Positions 7,573 through 16,384 of a stretch of 64,000 nt of DNA are shown piece by piece; the first letter of the stretch is position 1; the number at the start of each line of letters is the position of its first letter. Made by a program: the position numbers and the translations under genes. Origin of the DNA: Planctomycetaceae bacterium (GTDB lineage Bacteria > Planctomycetota > Phycisphaerae > Phycisphaerales > UBA1924); the NCBI GenBank assembly GCA_027487735.1, contig JAIYDA010000001.1:1-64000 (forward strand), read 5' to 3'. Below the pieces are notes generated by a model. It had not been told where the DNA came from. It searched no databases and saw only the letters and a program-made list of their open reading frames with translations.

Positions 7573-9873
7573 TCACCCGTGCGCGCCCACCATGCGCAGC
7601 ACGCGGAGCATCTCCGCCACGCTCCACGCCTGCGCGAAGCAACCCTCGGCGCGACGCCGACCCAGCTCGGGCACGTCGTCTGCGTCATACACCTCCGCAA
7701 GCGTGCGGACTGGGACGCGCAGGCGAGTCTGCCGCTCGCGCGGACTTGCGCGCGTGCCGAATGCGCTGGGCGAGCTCTGTGCGGTGCCTGCGCTGCTCGT
7801 TTGGGCGTGCCAATCGCCCATCAGCTCGGCGGTCAGCGGGCTCAGCAACTCGCGCACCTGCGCCTTGCTCGCGCCAGAAAAGTGGTTCAGTCGCAGCAGC
7901 CCCTCGCAGAAAGGGCCAATGAGCCAGGGCCACACGGTGCCGCAGTGGTACGCACCATCGCGCGCGAAGAGCGCACCTTCGTAGAAGGGCCTGTATCCCG
8001 CGCTGCCCGGCGCGAGCGTGCGCAGGCCAAAGGGCGTGAGCAGTTGCTCGTGCACGCGCTCCAGCACCGAGGCCCGCTTGGCTTTGCTCAGCGGGCTGTC
8101 TGGGAAGCACGTGGCAAAGACCTGGTTCGGTCGCACCAAACTCGCCTCGTGCAGCAGCACGCCCTGCTCGCCTGGCACAAGGTCGAGCAGGCAGCCCTGG
8201 CTCTCGCTCCAGAAGGCATGCTCAAAGTTCCGCGCGGTGTTGGTCGCAAGGGCTCGGTAAGCGCGGGCGCGCTGCGGGGCGGTCTCCTCGATGGCGCTCG
8301 CGAGCATGCTCAGGCCCGCGTGCCAGAGCGCGCTCAGCTCCACGGGCTTGCCGTTGCGAGGCGTAAAGACCACGCCATCGCGCTTCGCGTCCATCCACGT
8401 GAGTTGTGTGTCGCGCGTGCCCGCGATCACGAGGCCATCGTCGGGGTCGACGCGAATGCCAAAGTCCGTCCCGGCCTCGTACGCGTCCACGACCTCGTCG
8501 CAGGCCGGCAACAGCTCGGCAAAGCCCTTCGCGTCCTTGGTGGCATGCAGATAGCGGCAGCAGGCGATGAGGAACCACAAGCTCGCATCCACCGTGTTGT
8601 ACATCGCCTCGCCACTGCCATTGTCGAAGCAGTTGGGCACCAGCCCTCGCCGGCGGAGCCTTGCAAAGGCCAGCAGGCTCGCGTGCGCTTCGTCGTGGCG
8701 TCCGCAGGAGAGCAGCAAGCCCGGCAGGCTGATCATCGTGTCGCGTCCCCAGTCGCTAAACCAGGGGTAGCCCGCGATGATGCTCGCAAGGGGCGGCGCG
8801 TTGGGCGAAGCACGCACGACCACGAACTGATCCGCAGCCCGCACCAGCGTCGCGAGCACCGGGGCATCGCTGCCTGGTACGTCGCCTGTTGCCGCGGCGA
8901 TCATCGGCGCGAGGCGTTGCTCCTCGCTCGCGACATGGTCCTCGATCGTGGGCAGCGCACGCCCGCCATGCAGCGACGCGTCGCTCTCGGCGCGAGCGAA
9001 CAGCTCAAGGGCGATCGCATCGGCGTGCGTCCCTGGATGCAACGGCACGATGAACGTGCCCGGCGACCACAGGTGCTCGCGCCCGTCCTGCCCGCGCTCG
9101 CGGTCATAGCTGTAGGCAAAGTTTGCCCACACATCCGCGCCGCCAATAAAGCGTGCCCCTTGAGCCGCTGCGCCGCCCGAGGCGTGCGCGCGGGCTGTAG
9201 CGTGCATCGCGCAGACATTCGCTCCAGCACGAACGCGGACGGCAACGCCATCATCCTCGCTTTGCAGTGCGGGGTGGGCCTTGCTGTGCGAGGCGAGGTC
9301 GTGGAAGTCGCGCATCGCAAACAGCGGCCTGCTTTCGAGATAGCTGCCCGCAGGAAGTGTGCCGTGCACGCGGTAGCGCACTGTGCAGGCGTTGCGAAGA
9401 CGGTGCAGGCACAGCTCACGCGAGACGCGCACCCCGAGGGCTCGCAGGTCGTAGGTCCAAGTGATGGTCGTGCCCACGTCGCAGGCATGCAGCGCATCGA
9501 TGCCCTTGGGGCTGATGGTCTCGTCGGTCGGCGCGTCGCTCGCGCCGGAAGCAGTTGCTTTCGGAGCGTGCTTCGTCGCGGGGGAGGCGTTGCCCGCGGT
9601 CGCCGCGCCGAACGCGAAGCTGGAGAGGTCGTGCCTTTGCAGCGTGCCCGTCTTGGGGTCGAGCACCACGAGCCACTCCGCGCAGGCGCTCAGGGTCACC
9701 GTGCGCCCCACGGGCGGGCTCATCGCGGCGATGAGCCAGGCGTGATAGCGCCGGCGTGGCACGCCCGAGACGGTGCCGCTGGCAAACCCGCCAAGGCCAT
9801 TGGTGAGCAGCCACTCGTCATCAGGACGAGCCCGCAACACGCTCCCTGCATACGCCGCGACAGACTGAGGCAT
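7573..9873 (-). CDS. glycogen debranching enzyme (amylo-alpha-1,6-glucosidase)
   Basis: The 766-residue enzyme has the two-domain plan of the GDE family. The N-terminal beta domain (residues ~1-330) opens with EWLLTNGLGGFASGTVSGVPRRRYHAWL. The C-terminal (alpha/alpha)6 domain contains YPWFSDWGRDTMISLPGLLL, the asparagine-rich VPNCFDNGSG, and HCGTVWPWLIGPF near the end. The family removes alpha-1,6-linked glucose at branch points of glycogen or maltodextrin. ATG 9873 is chosen because the homologous region starts just after it; a start at 9921 is possible. It lies alone, divergent from the epimerase gene and without other glycogen genes in view. Confidence 0.88.
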   Translation of the reverse strand: MPQSVAAYAGSVLRARPDDEWLLTNGLGGFASGTVSGVPRRRYHAWLIAAMSPPVGRTVTLSACAEWLVVLDPKTGTLQRHDLSSFAFGAATAGNASPATKHAPKATASGASDAPTDETISPKGIDALHACDVGTTITWTYDLRALGVRVSRELCLHRLRNACTVRYRVHGTLPAGSYLESRPLFAMRDFHDLASHSKAHPALQSEDDGVAVRVRAGANVCAMHATARAHASGGAAAQGARFIGGADVWANFAYSYDRERGQDGREHLWSPGTFIVPLHPGTHADAIALELFARAESDASLHGGRALPTIEDHVASEEQRLAPMIAAATGDVPGSDAPVLATLVRAADQFVVVRASPNAPPLASIIAGYPWFSDWGRDTMISLPGLLLSCGRHDEAHASLLAFARLRRRGLVPNCFDNGSGEAMYNTVDASLWFLIACCRYLHATKDAKGFAELLPACDEVVDAYEAGTDFGIRVDPDDGLVIAGTRDTQLTWMDAKRDGVVFTPRNGKPVELSALWHAGLSMLASAIEETAPQRARAYRALATNTARNFEHAFWSESQGCLLDLVPGEQGVLLHEASLVRPNQVFATCFPDSPLSKAKRASVLERVHEQLLTPFGLRTLAPGSAGYRPFYEGALFARDGAYHCGTVWPWLIGPFCEGLLRLNHFSGASKAQVRELLSPLTAELMGDWHAQTSSAGTAQSSPSAFGTRASPRERQTRLRVPVRTLAEVYDADDVPELGRRRAEGCFAQAWSVAEMLRVLRMVGAHG

Positions 9874-10064
9874 GGGCAAGCGTAATCCGCCACTCGGCAC
9901 GCGCGAGTGCAAGCGGAGCAAAAGCTGAGCACTGGGCCCGCGGGCGAAACCAGACGTACCGTCGTGTGCGGGTCGCAGCGAGCGGCGCGAGCGAGAGACC
10001 AGTGGCAGCGTCCGTCGCGCGTTGGCGCTTTGCCGCGTGCGAGTGCTTCAGTTTCGAGGTTCCC

Positions 10065-11258
10065 ATGATAGGCGATGGCTGGGATGACGCGGCGAGCGTT
10101 CGTCCGGGCGAGTATGAAGAGGCGACGGAGGCGCGCGTGCTGCGCGTCTGCTGCGTCACTGGGTCGCGGGCGGAGTTTGGGCTGCTGCGCCCGGTCATGC
10201 TCGCGATCTCGCGCAGGCCCGAGCTCGAGCTTGCGGTGGTAGCGGCAGGGTCGCACCTTGTCTTGCCCGCGCAGACCTTTCGCGACGTGAAGCAGTCGTT
10301 CGCGATCGCGGACATCGTGCCCATGCAGGTGGCGGGGCGCACCGGGCAGGGCGAGGACGTGCAAAGCCTTGCGCGGGGCGTGGCTCGCTTTGGGCGGGCG
10401 TTTGAGGCACTTCGGCCAGACTGGGTCGTGGTGCTGGGCGATCGCATCGAGGCCCTCGCGGCGGGGCTTGCCGCGTCGATCGGCGGGCAGGGGCTCATGC
10501 ACATCCACGGGGGCGACCGGGCGGAGGGCATCAGCGACGAGGCGATTCGCCACAGCCTCAGCAAGCTCGCGCACATCCACTTTGCGGCAACGCCCGCGAG
10601 CGCGCAGCGGCTCGTGCAGATGGGCGAGGACAGTTGGCGCGTGCACCTGGTGGGCTCGCCCGCGATCGACGAACTGCCCGCGTGCGAACCCTTGAGTGAC
10701 GAGGCCTTCGCCGAGCTTGGCTCGCCCGAGGTGGTGATGCTCATGCACCCCGTTGGGCGCAGCGCAGAGCAGGAAGAAGCCGGCGCAAGCGCGATTGTGA
10801 GCGCGATCCGCGGCAGCGGCGCGCGCGCGCTGCTGCTGGAACCCAACCTCGACCCCGGTCGCGATGGCATCTGCCGGGCGATCGCGCAGAGCGGGCTGCC
10901 TGCGCGCACCCACCTGCCTCGGGGGACGTTTGTCGGGCTCTTGCGGCGTGTCTCCCAGATTCGGGGATGCCTGGTGGGCAATAGCTCGGCGGGGCTGATT
11001 GAGTGCGCCGCCCTGGGCGTGCCGGTCGTGGATATCGGGCCTCGCCAGAGCGGTCGCGAGGTGGGGCCCAACGTCGTGCACGTGGGCACAGAGGAGGAAC
11101 ACGCGCTCGTGAGTGCGATGGCCCGGGCCCGGGGGCTCTCGCTCGTTGGGCTCGCGCATCCATACGGTGATGGGCGAACCGGCGAGCGCATCGCGGCGCA
11201 CATCGCCCAACTGGGCGGGCCCAAGCCCCGCATGTTGCGCAAGCGGTGCGCGTACTAA
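10065..11258 (+). CDS. UDP-N-acetylglucosamine 2-epimerase (NeuC/WecB family)
   Basis: The 397-residue protein shows the GT-B-like fold of UDP-GlcNAc 2-epimerases: CVTGSRAEFGLLRPVM at residue ~26, VLGDRIEALAAGLAA, the HIHGGDRAEGISDEAIRH catalytic segment, and CLVGNSSAGLIECAALGVP with the nucleotide-binding NSS. The TGSRAE and HGGD forms are closer to hydrolysing NeuC enzymes than to WecB. The product would be ManNAc or UDP-ManNAc for surface glycans. ATG 10065 follows GAGG at about 8 bases. It is not beside other polysaccharide genes; another nucleotide-sugar epimerase is at 16385-17395. Confidence 0.85.
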   Translation: MIGDGWDDAASVRPGEYEEATEARVLRVCCVTGSRAEFGLLRPVMLAISRRPELELAVVAAGSHLVLPAQTFRDVKQSFAIADIVPMQVAGRTGQGEDVQSLARGVARFGRAFEALRPDWVVVLGDRIEALAAGLAASIGGQGLMHIHGGDRAEGISDEAIRHSLSKLAHIHFAATPASAQRLVQMGEDSWRVHLVGSPAIDELPACEPLSDEAFAELGSPEVVMLMHPVGRSAEQEEAGASAIVSAIRGSGARALLLEPNLDPGRDGICRAIAQSGLPARTHLPRGTFVGLLRRVSQIRGCLVGNSSAGLIECAALGVPVVDIGPRQSGREVGPNVVHVGTEEEHALVSAMARARGLSLVGLAHPYGDGRTGERIAAHIAQLGGPKPRMLRKRCAY

Positions 11259-11297
11259 CGGTGCGGACGAGCGGTGGACGTTACAACCCGCACGATG

Positions 11298-11319
11298 AAA
11301 CCCGCATTTCTGCGGGTTT
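11298..11319 (+). terminator. hairpin after the 2-epimerase gene
   Basis: AAACCCGCA, loop TTTC, TGCGGGTTT forms a perfect 9-bp stem 40 bases after the stop codon. The stem ends in T but no long U-run follows, so termination strength is uncertain. Confidence 0.5.
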
Positions 11320-11439
11320 GACATTGCCTCCACAAAGCCGAGCATCGGAACGGTCGATTTTTTGGCGGTCACCGGAGTACGGATAGTCCGGATGCAATCG
11401 ATGCGTGCGCGACGAGTGTGTTGCGCGGGGAGTTCCTTC

Positions 11440-12327
11440 ATGAGCGTGCTGACCCAAGAACGCGAACAGGTCGTTTCCGCGGCGATCCGCGAGATCAGTC
11501 ACATCGCGACGTTGCCAGAAGTCACGGTCAAGGTGGTCGAGCTTGTGGAGAACCCCAAGAGCACCGCCCAGGACCTGCACAAGATCATCAGCACCGACCC
11601 TGCGCTGTGCAGCCGCATTCTCAAGGTGGTCAACAGCTCGTTCTACGGGCTGCCCGGGCAGATCAGCAACATCAACCGCGCGATCGTGATGCTGGGGCTG
11701 AACGCGGTGAAGAACATCGCGATCGCGGCGAGCATGGCGAAGCTGTTTCGCGGCGGCGAGCTGACGCCCACGTTCAGCGCTCGCGACCTGTGGACGCACA
11801 GCAACGTCGTGGCAGCAGCCGCAAAGCTTGTGGCCAACGGCGCGAAGCTGGGGCTGGCGGACGAGGCATTCCTCGCGGGGCTCATCCACGACATCGGCAT
11901 CATGGTGCAGATGCAGTTTGATCGCAACAAGCTTGCCGATACCATCAACTCGGCGGGGCTGGATGGCGATGGCGTGCCCGCCACCGACTTGCAGGCGCTG
12001 GAGCTTCAGGCCTTTGGCGCGACGCACGAGGACTTCGGTGCTGGCCTGTGCGAGAAGTGGAAGTTCCCCAAGAGCTTTGCGTTCGTCTGCGGCTTCCACC
12101 ACAACCCGCTGAACGCCGCGCCCGACCAGCGGACGCTGCCTGCGGTGATCTATGTCGCGGACCACATCGCAGCGGAAACCAAGCAGGGCTTCCGAGGCGA
12201 CCTGATGCAGACGACGATGGACCCCGGCGTGCTCGACTTCCTGAAGCTCAGCGCCGAGAAACTGGCGGAGATTCGGCAGACGGTGATGGCGAACGCAAAG
12301 GACTACGCAAACACCCTGCAGCAGTAA
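11440..12327 (+). CDS. HDOD domain protein
   Basis: The 295-residue cytoplasmic protein is almost entirely an HDOD domain: LPEVTVKVVELV, the PALCSRILKVVNSSFYGLPG helix-turn, INRAIVMLGLNAVKNIA, the degenerate HD region with FLAGLIHDIGIMVQ, and FGATHEDFGAGLCEKW. Such proteins act in signalling and cell-cycle or motility control, usually without proven phosphohydrolase activity. ATG 11440 has GGGGAG about 9 bases upstream. It stands as a single gene between two hairpins. Confidence 0.85.
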   Translation: MSVLTQEREQVVSAAIREISHIATLPEVTVKVVELVENPKSTAQDLHKIISTDPALCSRILKVVNSSFYGLPGQISNINRAIVMLGLNAVKNIAIAASMAKLFRGGELTPTFSARDLWTHSNVVAAAAKLVANGAKLGLADEAFLAGLIHDIGIMVQMQFDRNKLADTINSAGLDGDGVPATDLQALELQAFGATHEDFGAGLCEKWKFPKSFAFVCGFHHNPLNAAPDQRTLPAVIYVADHIAAETKQGFRGDLMQTTMDPGVLDFLKLSAEKLAEIRQTVMANAKDYANTLQQ

Positions 12328-12363
12328 GCGGGCTGCTGAACCCAAACCTCAGACCATCGACCG

Positions 12364-12397
12364 GGGCCGCTTTGCACGCTGTGCGAAGCGGCCCTTT
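12364..12397 (+). terminator. Rho-independent-type hairpin after the HDOD gene
   Basis: GGGCCGCTT at 12364-12372 pairs with AAGCGGCCC at 12386-12394, and an inner GCAC/GTGC extends the stem. TTT follows at 12395. It lies 37 bases after the HDOD stop codon. The U-run is short. Confidence 0.6.
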
Positions 12398-12499
12398 GCG
12401 TTGCGTGCTGGACCGGGGTTTGGGCCTTGTTTGAGCGGGACTTTGGGGTGCCATCTCGCCTGCTCGTCGGCGTCGATTTTGTGACCTAGAATCGAGGCC

Positions 12500-13438
12500 A
12501 TGTCCCACGATCCTCTTGATATCGTTATCGGTTCCAGCGCCACCACCAAGCGTGACCAGCAGGCCTCGGCCTCACACCTCGCGGCGGGCAAGAAGCACGA
12601 AGCAACCGGCGCTCGCGAGCAGGCGATCGCGGAGTATCGAAAGGCCGTGGCGAGCGACCCGTGCAGTGCGGAGGCGCTCTTCAAGCTTGCGTACGCGCTG
12701 GACCTGCTGGGCGAGGAAGAGGAAGCGGTGTCGCTGTATGAGAAGTGCGTGGAGCAGCAGCCCGCGCACGTAAACGCGCTCATGAACCTCACGGTGATGT
12801 ACGAGGACATGGAGGACTACGGGTCGGCGGAGCGCTGCCTGAAGCAGATTCTCGAGACGCACCCCAACCACCTGCGTGCGCGGCTGGCGATGAAGGACGT
12901 GATCGCGAGCAAAGAGATGATCGTGGAGGAAGAGGCCGATCGCGACGTCTTCAAGCGCAAGGCGATGCTCGACACGCCCGTGACCGACTTTGAGCTCTCG
13001 GTGCGTGCCCGGACCTGCCTGAAGAAGATGAACATCCGCACGCTGGGCGACCTGCTGCGCATCACCGAGGCCGAGCTGCTGAGCTACAAGAACTTTGGCG
13101 AGAGCAGCCTGATCGAGATTCGCAAGATGCTCGCAGCCCGCGGCATGCGCCTGGGCCAGGGCCTTGAGGATGCGCACCGCCAGGCGCGGCGCGCCCTGCT
13201 GGATCAATACAAGGGCACCGGGCGCGAGACGATCCTCGCCCGCAGCGTTGCCGACCTGAACCTGAGCGTGCGGGCCCGCAAGGCACTGCAGCTGCTCAAC
13301 ATTCAGACGCTGGGCGACCTCGCGAGCCACACCGAGGCCGAGCTCATGGGCATCAAGAACTTCGGCGCGACCAGCCTGAAGGAAATCCGCGAGCGGCTCG
13401 TCGAGAACAACCTCGAGCTGCGCAAGCTCGATGCGTGA
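12500..13438 (+). CDS. TPR protein with two RNA polymerase alpha-CTD domains
   Basis: The 312-residue protein has TPR repeats at about residues 25-130 and then two copies of the RNA polymerase alpha-subunit C-terminal domain, at ~157-223 and ~246-309. Copy 1 (TDFELSVRARTCLKKMNIRT, FGESSLIEIRKMLAARGM) follows E. coli alpha-CTD to its end, including a RLGQGLED tail. Copy 2 contains NLSVRARKALQLLNIQTLGD and NFGATSLKEIRERL. The arginine equivalent to E. coli R265 and the conserved G and S of the NFGxxSL turn are kept in both; the N268 equivalent is T or K. Such proteins are known from planctomycetes, but the function is not established; DNA or transcription-factor contact is a reasonable inference. 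Confidence 0.85.
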   Translation: MSHDPLDIVIGSSATTKRDQQASASHLAAGKKHEATGAREQAIAEYRKAVASDPCSAEALFKLAYALDLLGEEEEAVSLYEKCVEQQPAHVNALMNLTVMYEDMEDYGSAERCLKQILETHPNHLRARLAMKDVIASKEMIVEEEADRDVFKRKAMLDTPVTDFELSVRARTCLKKMNIRTLGDLLRITEAELLSYKNFGESSLIEIRKMLAARGMRLGQGLEDAHRQARRALLDQYKGTGRETILARSVADLNLSVRARKALQLLNIQTLGDLASHTEAELMGIKNFGATSLKEIRERLVENNLELRKLDA

Positions 13439-13778
13439 TCGGTGCACATGCCGCGGCGCACGGTGGGTTGGTGGGCTTTGCTCGCTTGCTTGCCCATGCC
13501 GGGCACGTCGGTGCGAGCGGCAGGGCAACGTTGTAGTCGCCAGCCGTGCACTGGGTGCACGCGGAGATGCCACGATCTCCCAAGACAGCGCTCGCAAGCC
13601 ACAGCGCGAACCTTGTACGCTCTTGAGCACGCGTGCGGGCGTTTCCCTGCGCCTCGCCAGATTCTGCTACCACTTCCGGCCAGAATTATCAATCGCGTCC
13701 CGTCGCGCCGTGCGCAAGCCGCGAACGATGCGACCGGCTTATCACTCCCCCACCACCACCGCGCCAGAAGGACTCTGC
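13439..13778. other. 340-base stretch without a gene
   Basis: Neither strand shows a convincing gene here. The open frames have no family resemblance and no ribosome binding sites. The last 20 bases hold AGAAGGA, the ribosome binding site of the porin gene. I see no strong promoter or hairpin. Confidence 0.5.
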
Positions 13779-14975
13779 ATGCACCCCTCTCGCCACCTCA
13801 ATGCTCTCCGCGCTTCTCGTTTCGTGCGTTGTGGTGTGGCAGCCGCGGTGCTCGCGTCGTGCGGCACGATCGCGCACGCCCAGGATGCAAGCTCTGGGCG
13901 CGACAAGTCGGGCTTCTTCATCAAGGGCGACAACGTGGGGCTCTCGCTCAGCGGATACATGCAAGCCCGTTTCACCTCGGTGTTTCGCGATGCCCCAGGG
14001 GTGACGCCCTCTTCCGAAGACGTCGTGACGGGCTTTGTCATGCGTCGCACGCGCCTCACGACCACCGCCTCGCTGACCGACGCGGTGAAGCTGCGCGTCG
14101 AGCTGAGCGCCGACAACGACGGGGTGGTCCGCGTCATCGATGGCTTTGCGACCATCAAGCTCGCGAGTGAGACCGTGCTCGATGTCGGCGCTTTCAAGGG
14201 CCCGGGGCTGCAGGAGTTCCACGCGTCGGACACGGGAGCGACCTTTGCCGAGAAGAGCACGCTCAACTCGGTATTCAACCAGGGGCGGAGCGACGGCGCG
14301 ATGGTGACGCGCACGTTCTCGCTCGAGGGCGGAGCCATTCGCGTGCGAGCCGGCATCAACGATGGGCTGGGAAGCAGCTTCAGCGATGTCGACAGCAACC
14401 GCGAGGCAGACTTTGCCTCCGCGGTCCGCGTCGAGTGGACGGACACGCAGGCGGATTTCTCTCGCTTTCAGGGGCTCTCGGGGTTTCGAGGGAGCACGCC
14501 CGGCTGGCTCGTGGGTGCCGCCCTGCACGCCGAGAGCGGGGGCGAGACTGCGGGCACCATCGACCGTGACCGCACGCAGCTCACGGCAGACGTCACGCAC
14601 CTGAACGACGGGTGGAGCCTGTTTGGGGCAGCGGTGTATCGCATCACCGACACCCCAGCTTCAGAGTTTCGCGATTGGGGCGCGGTGGCGCAGGTGGGGT
14701 GCTTTGTGACCGATGCGCAGCAGGTGGCTGCCCGCGTGACGTACATCGCGCCCGATGGAGACCGCGCAAACGGCGATGACTATCTTGAGCTTGGCCTCGC
14801 GTACAACTATTTTCTTCTGCCCAGCAGCCACGCCCACAAGCTCGTTGCCGACATCATGTGGGCAACGCCCCAGGGCGAGAGCGGCGATGTGGTGACGCCC
14901 AGCGTGTTTACCAACCTGCAGGCGAGCGAGGACGACCAGGTGATGATCCGCGTGCAGTATCAGGTGATGTTCTAA
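13779..14975 (+). CDS. outer-membrane porin, OprO/P-like
   Basis: The 398-residue protein has a signal peptide ending at IAHAQ (residue ~33), then KSGFFIKGDNVGLSLSGYMQ, the standard first strand of phosphate-selective-porin-like barrels. Alternating amphipathic strands follow (VMRRTRLTTTASL, VKLRVELSADN), with late strands YLELGLAYNYFLLP and MIRVQYQVMF ending in phenylalanine, as expected for barrel insertion. The substrate cannot be read. ATG 13779 is preceded by AGAAGGA at 6 bases. It supports an outer membrane in this organism. Confidence 0.75.
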   Translation: MHPSRHLNALRASRFVRCGVAAAVLASCGTIAHAQDASSGRDKSGFFIKGDNVGLSLSGYMQARFTSVFRDAPGVTPSSEDVVTGFVMRRTRLTTTASLTDAVKLRVELSADNDGVVRVIDGFATIKLASETVLDVGAFKGPGLQEFHASDTGATFAEKSTLNSVFNQGRSDGAMVTRTFSLEGGAIRVRAGINDGLGSSFSDVDSNREADFASAVRVEWTDTQADFSRFQGLSGFRGSTPGWLVGAALHAESGGETAGTIDRDRTQLTADVTHLNDGWSLFGAAVYRITDTPASEFRDWGAVAQVGCFVTDAQQVAARVTYIAPDGDRANGDDYLELGLAYNYFLLPSSHAHKLVADIMWATPQGESGDVVTPSVFTNLQASEDDQVMIRVQYQVMF

Positions 14976-15048
14976 CGCAGAGGGGCAAGGGCCCACGGTG
15001 GAGTACCGTCTGCATCGCTCGGGACGCTGCCAGCGAAGCAACAACCGC

Positions 15049-15879
15049 ATGACACCTCAGGTCTGGTTCATCACGGGTTGTTCGTCGGGGCTTGGGCGAG
15101 CTGTGGCGCAAGCCGCTCTCGCGGCAGGAGACACGGTCGTCGCGACAGCCCGCGACCCGCGCACGCTCGATGCGCTGGTAGCCAGCGCGCCCGACCGCTG
15201 CCGGCCTTATGCCCTCGACATCACAAACACCCAGCAGATGCGTGACGTGGTGCAGCGAGCCCTGGGCGTGCATGGGCACATCGACGTGCTCGTGAGCAAC
15301 GCCGGTGCGGGGCTGATCGCAGCGCTCGAAGAGTGCAGCGACGAGCAGATTGCTCGCAACATCGCGACCAACCTCACGGGCCCGCTTCAGCTCATTCGGG
15401 CGGTGCTGCCCGCGATGCGGGCGCGGCGCAGCGGGCACGTCATCGTCATCTCGGCGATTGCCGCGCTCAGCAACCACGAGGGATTTAGCGTGTATGGCGG
15501 GGCAAAGGCTGGGCTTGAGGCAGCGATGGAAGCGGTGGCGGTGGAGGTGAAGCCCCTGGGCATCCGCACCACGCTCGTGCTGCCCGGGCCCACGCGCACC
15601 GACTTTATCTCCAAGAGCCTGGAGGCTGGGGCGATGACGATTCCTGACTACGCGCCCACGAGCGGGAAGTTCGGCACGTTCCTGCGGTCCATCAGCGGCA
15701 AGCAAACTGGGAGCGCGGAGAAGGTCGCGTCGCTCATTGTCGAGCTGTCTCGCGAGGCAACGCCCCCGCTGCGCATCGTGACGGGTAAGTATGCCACGCA
15801 GCGCGCGAAGGCGAAGCTGCGCACGCTGACGGCGGAGATCGAGGCGTGGGAGAGCCGGGCGATGCCGACGGATTTTTGA
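15049..15879 (+). CDS. short-chain dehydrogenase/reductase
   Basis: A classical SDR of 276 residues: the NAD(P)-binding TGCSSGLG motif is at residue ~9, VLVSNAGAG near 82, and the active-site serine region VIVISAIAALS is followed by YGGAK (the YxxxK pair) near 152. The basic ATARDPRT stretch after the second strand suggests NADPH. The C-terminal ~60 residues vary and probably bind the substrate, which is unknown. It follows the porin gene by 73 bases and might be co-transcribed. Confidence 0.85.
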   Translation: MTPQVWFITGCSSGLGRAVAQAALAAGDTVVATARDPRTLDALVASAPDRCRPYALDITNTQQMRDVVQRALGVHGHIDVLVSNAGAGLIAALEECSDEQIARNIATNLTGPLQLIRAVLPAMRARRSGHVIVISAIAALSNHEGFSVYGGAKAGLEAAMEAVAVEVKPLGIRTTLVLPGPTRTDFISKSLEAGAMTIPDYAPTSGKFGTFLRSISGKQTGSAEKVASLIVELSREATPPLRIVTGKYATQRAKAKLRTLTAEIEAWESRAMPTDF

Positions 15880-15998
15880 GGCGACAATCGGCCTGCCGTG
15901 GCTGAGGTCGCGTGTTCATCTCGCGGTTTTTGGGCAAGTCGAACCGCTCGTGTCGGGCTCGACGCGAAGCAATGCACACCCATCATCAGCTCCGACGC

Positions 15999-16211
15999 TC
16001 AAAGCCCGCGCATCCGTGCCACCCAACGGGCATACTCCAGCACGGCTCGCGCTCGGGCTGCTGCACTCGGCTTGGGGCCTTTGCCCCACGCGGTTTCCCA
16101 GCGCCACTGCCAGTAGGCACCTCGCAGGCGAAACTTCGTAGCAAGGCCTAGCCGCAGCAGGGCGAAGAGGGCGGCGGGCAGGGTGAGGATGTTGTGGAGC
16201 GTGGATCGCAT
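15999..16211 (-). CDS. small conserved-type protein, unknown function
   Basis: The 70-residue product MRSTLHNILTLPAALFALLR... has a hydrophobic N-terminal helix, then a basic aromatic core (RLRGAYWQWRWETAWGKG) and a second helix ending EYARWVARMRGL. The even hydrophobic/basic pattern and the Trp-rich core look like a real protein associated with the inner face of the membrane; I recall similar short planctomycete proteins but cannot name a family. There is no good ribosome binding site before ATG 16211. It could belong to a transcript with the epimerase upstream (16385-17395), which points the same way. Confidence 0.5.
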   Translation of the reverse strand: MRSTLHNILTLPAALFALLRLGLATKFRLRGAYWQWRWETAWGKGPKPSAAARARAVLEYARWVARMRGL

Positions 16212-16277
16212 GGGGAGTATCGAAGACGTGGGGCGGAGGGGTGCTTGGAATCTCGAACTGGGTTGTTGTGGGCTTGG

Positions 16278-16333
16278 CTTGCTGGGCTGGGCTTGCTAGT
16301 CTGGTCTTGCTAGTTTGGTCTTGCTAGTCTGGG
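16278..16333. repeat. 14-bp tandem repeat, four units
   Basis: Four consecutive 14-bp units (16278-16291, 16292-16305, 16306-16319, 16320-16333) follow the consensus CTTGCTAGTCTGGT, the first being the most divergent. They fill the gap between two minus-strand genes. Unit length equals that of the array at 242-283, but the sequence is unrelated. Confidence 0.85.
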
Positions 16334-16384
16334 CCATCGTGTGGCCGCGCAAGGTCCCGCTGACGCAACACGCTCGCGCCGAAC

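Noticed and set aside
7579-9885. 768-codon plus-strand frame opposite the debranching enzyme
   Set aside because: The minus-strand frame has full-length GDE motifs; the plus-strand product is low-complexity His/Arg/Ala without domains.
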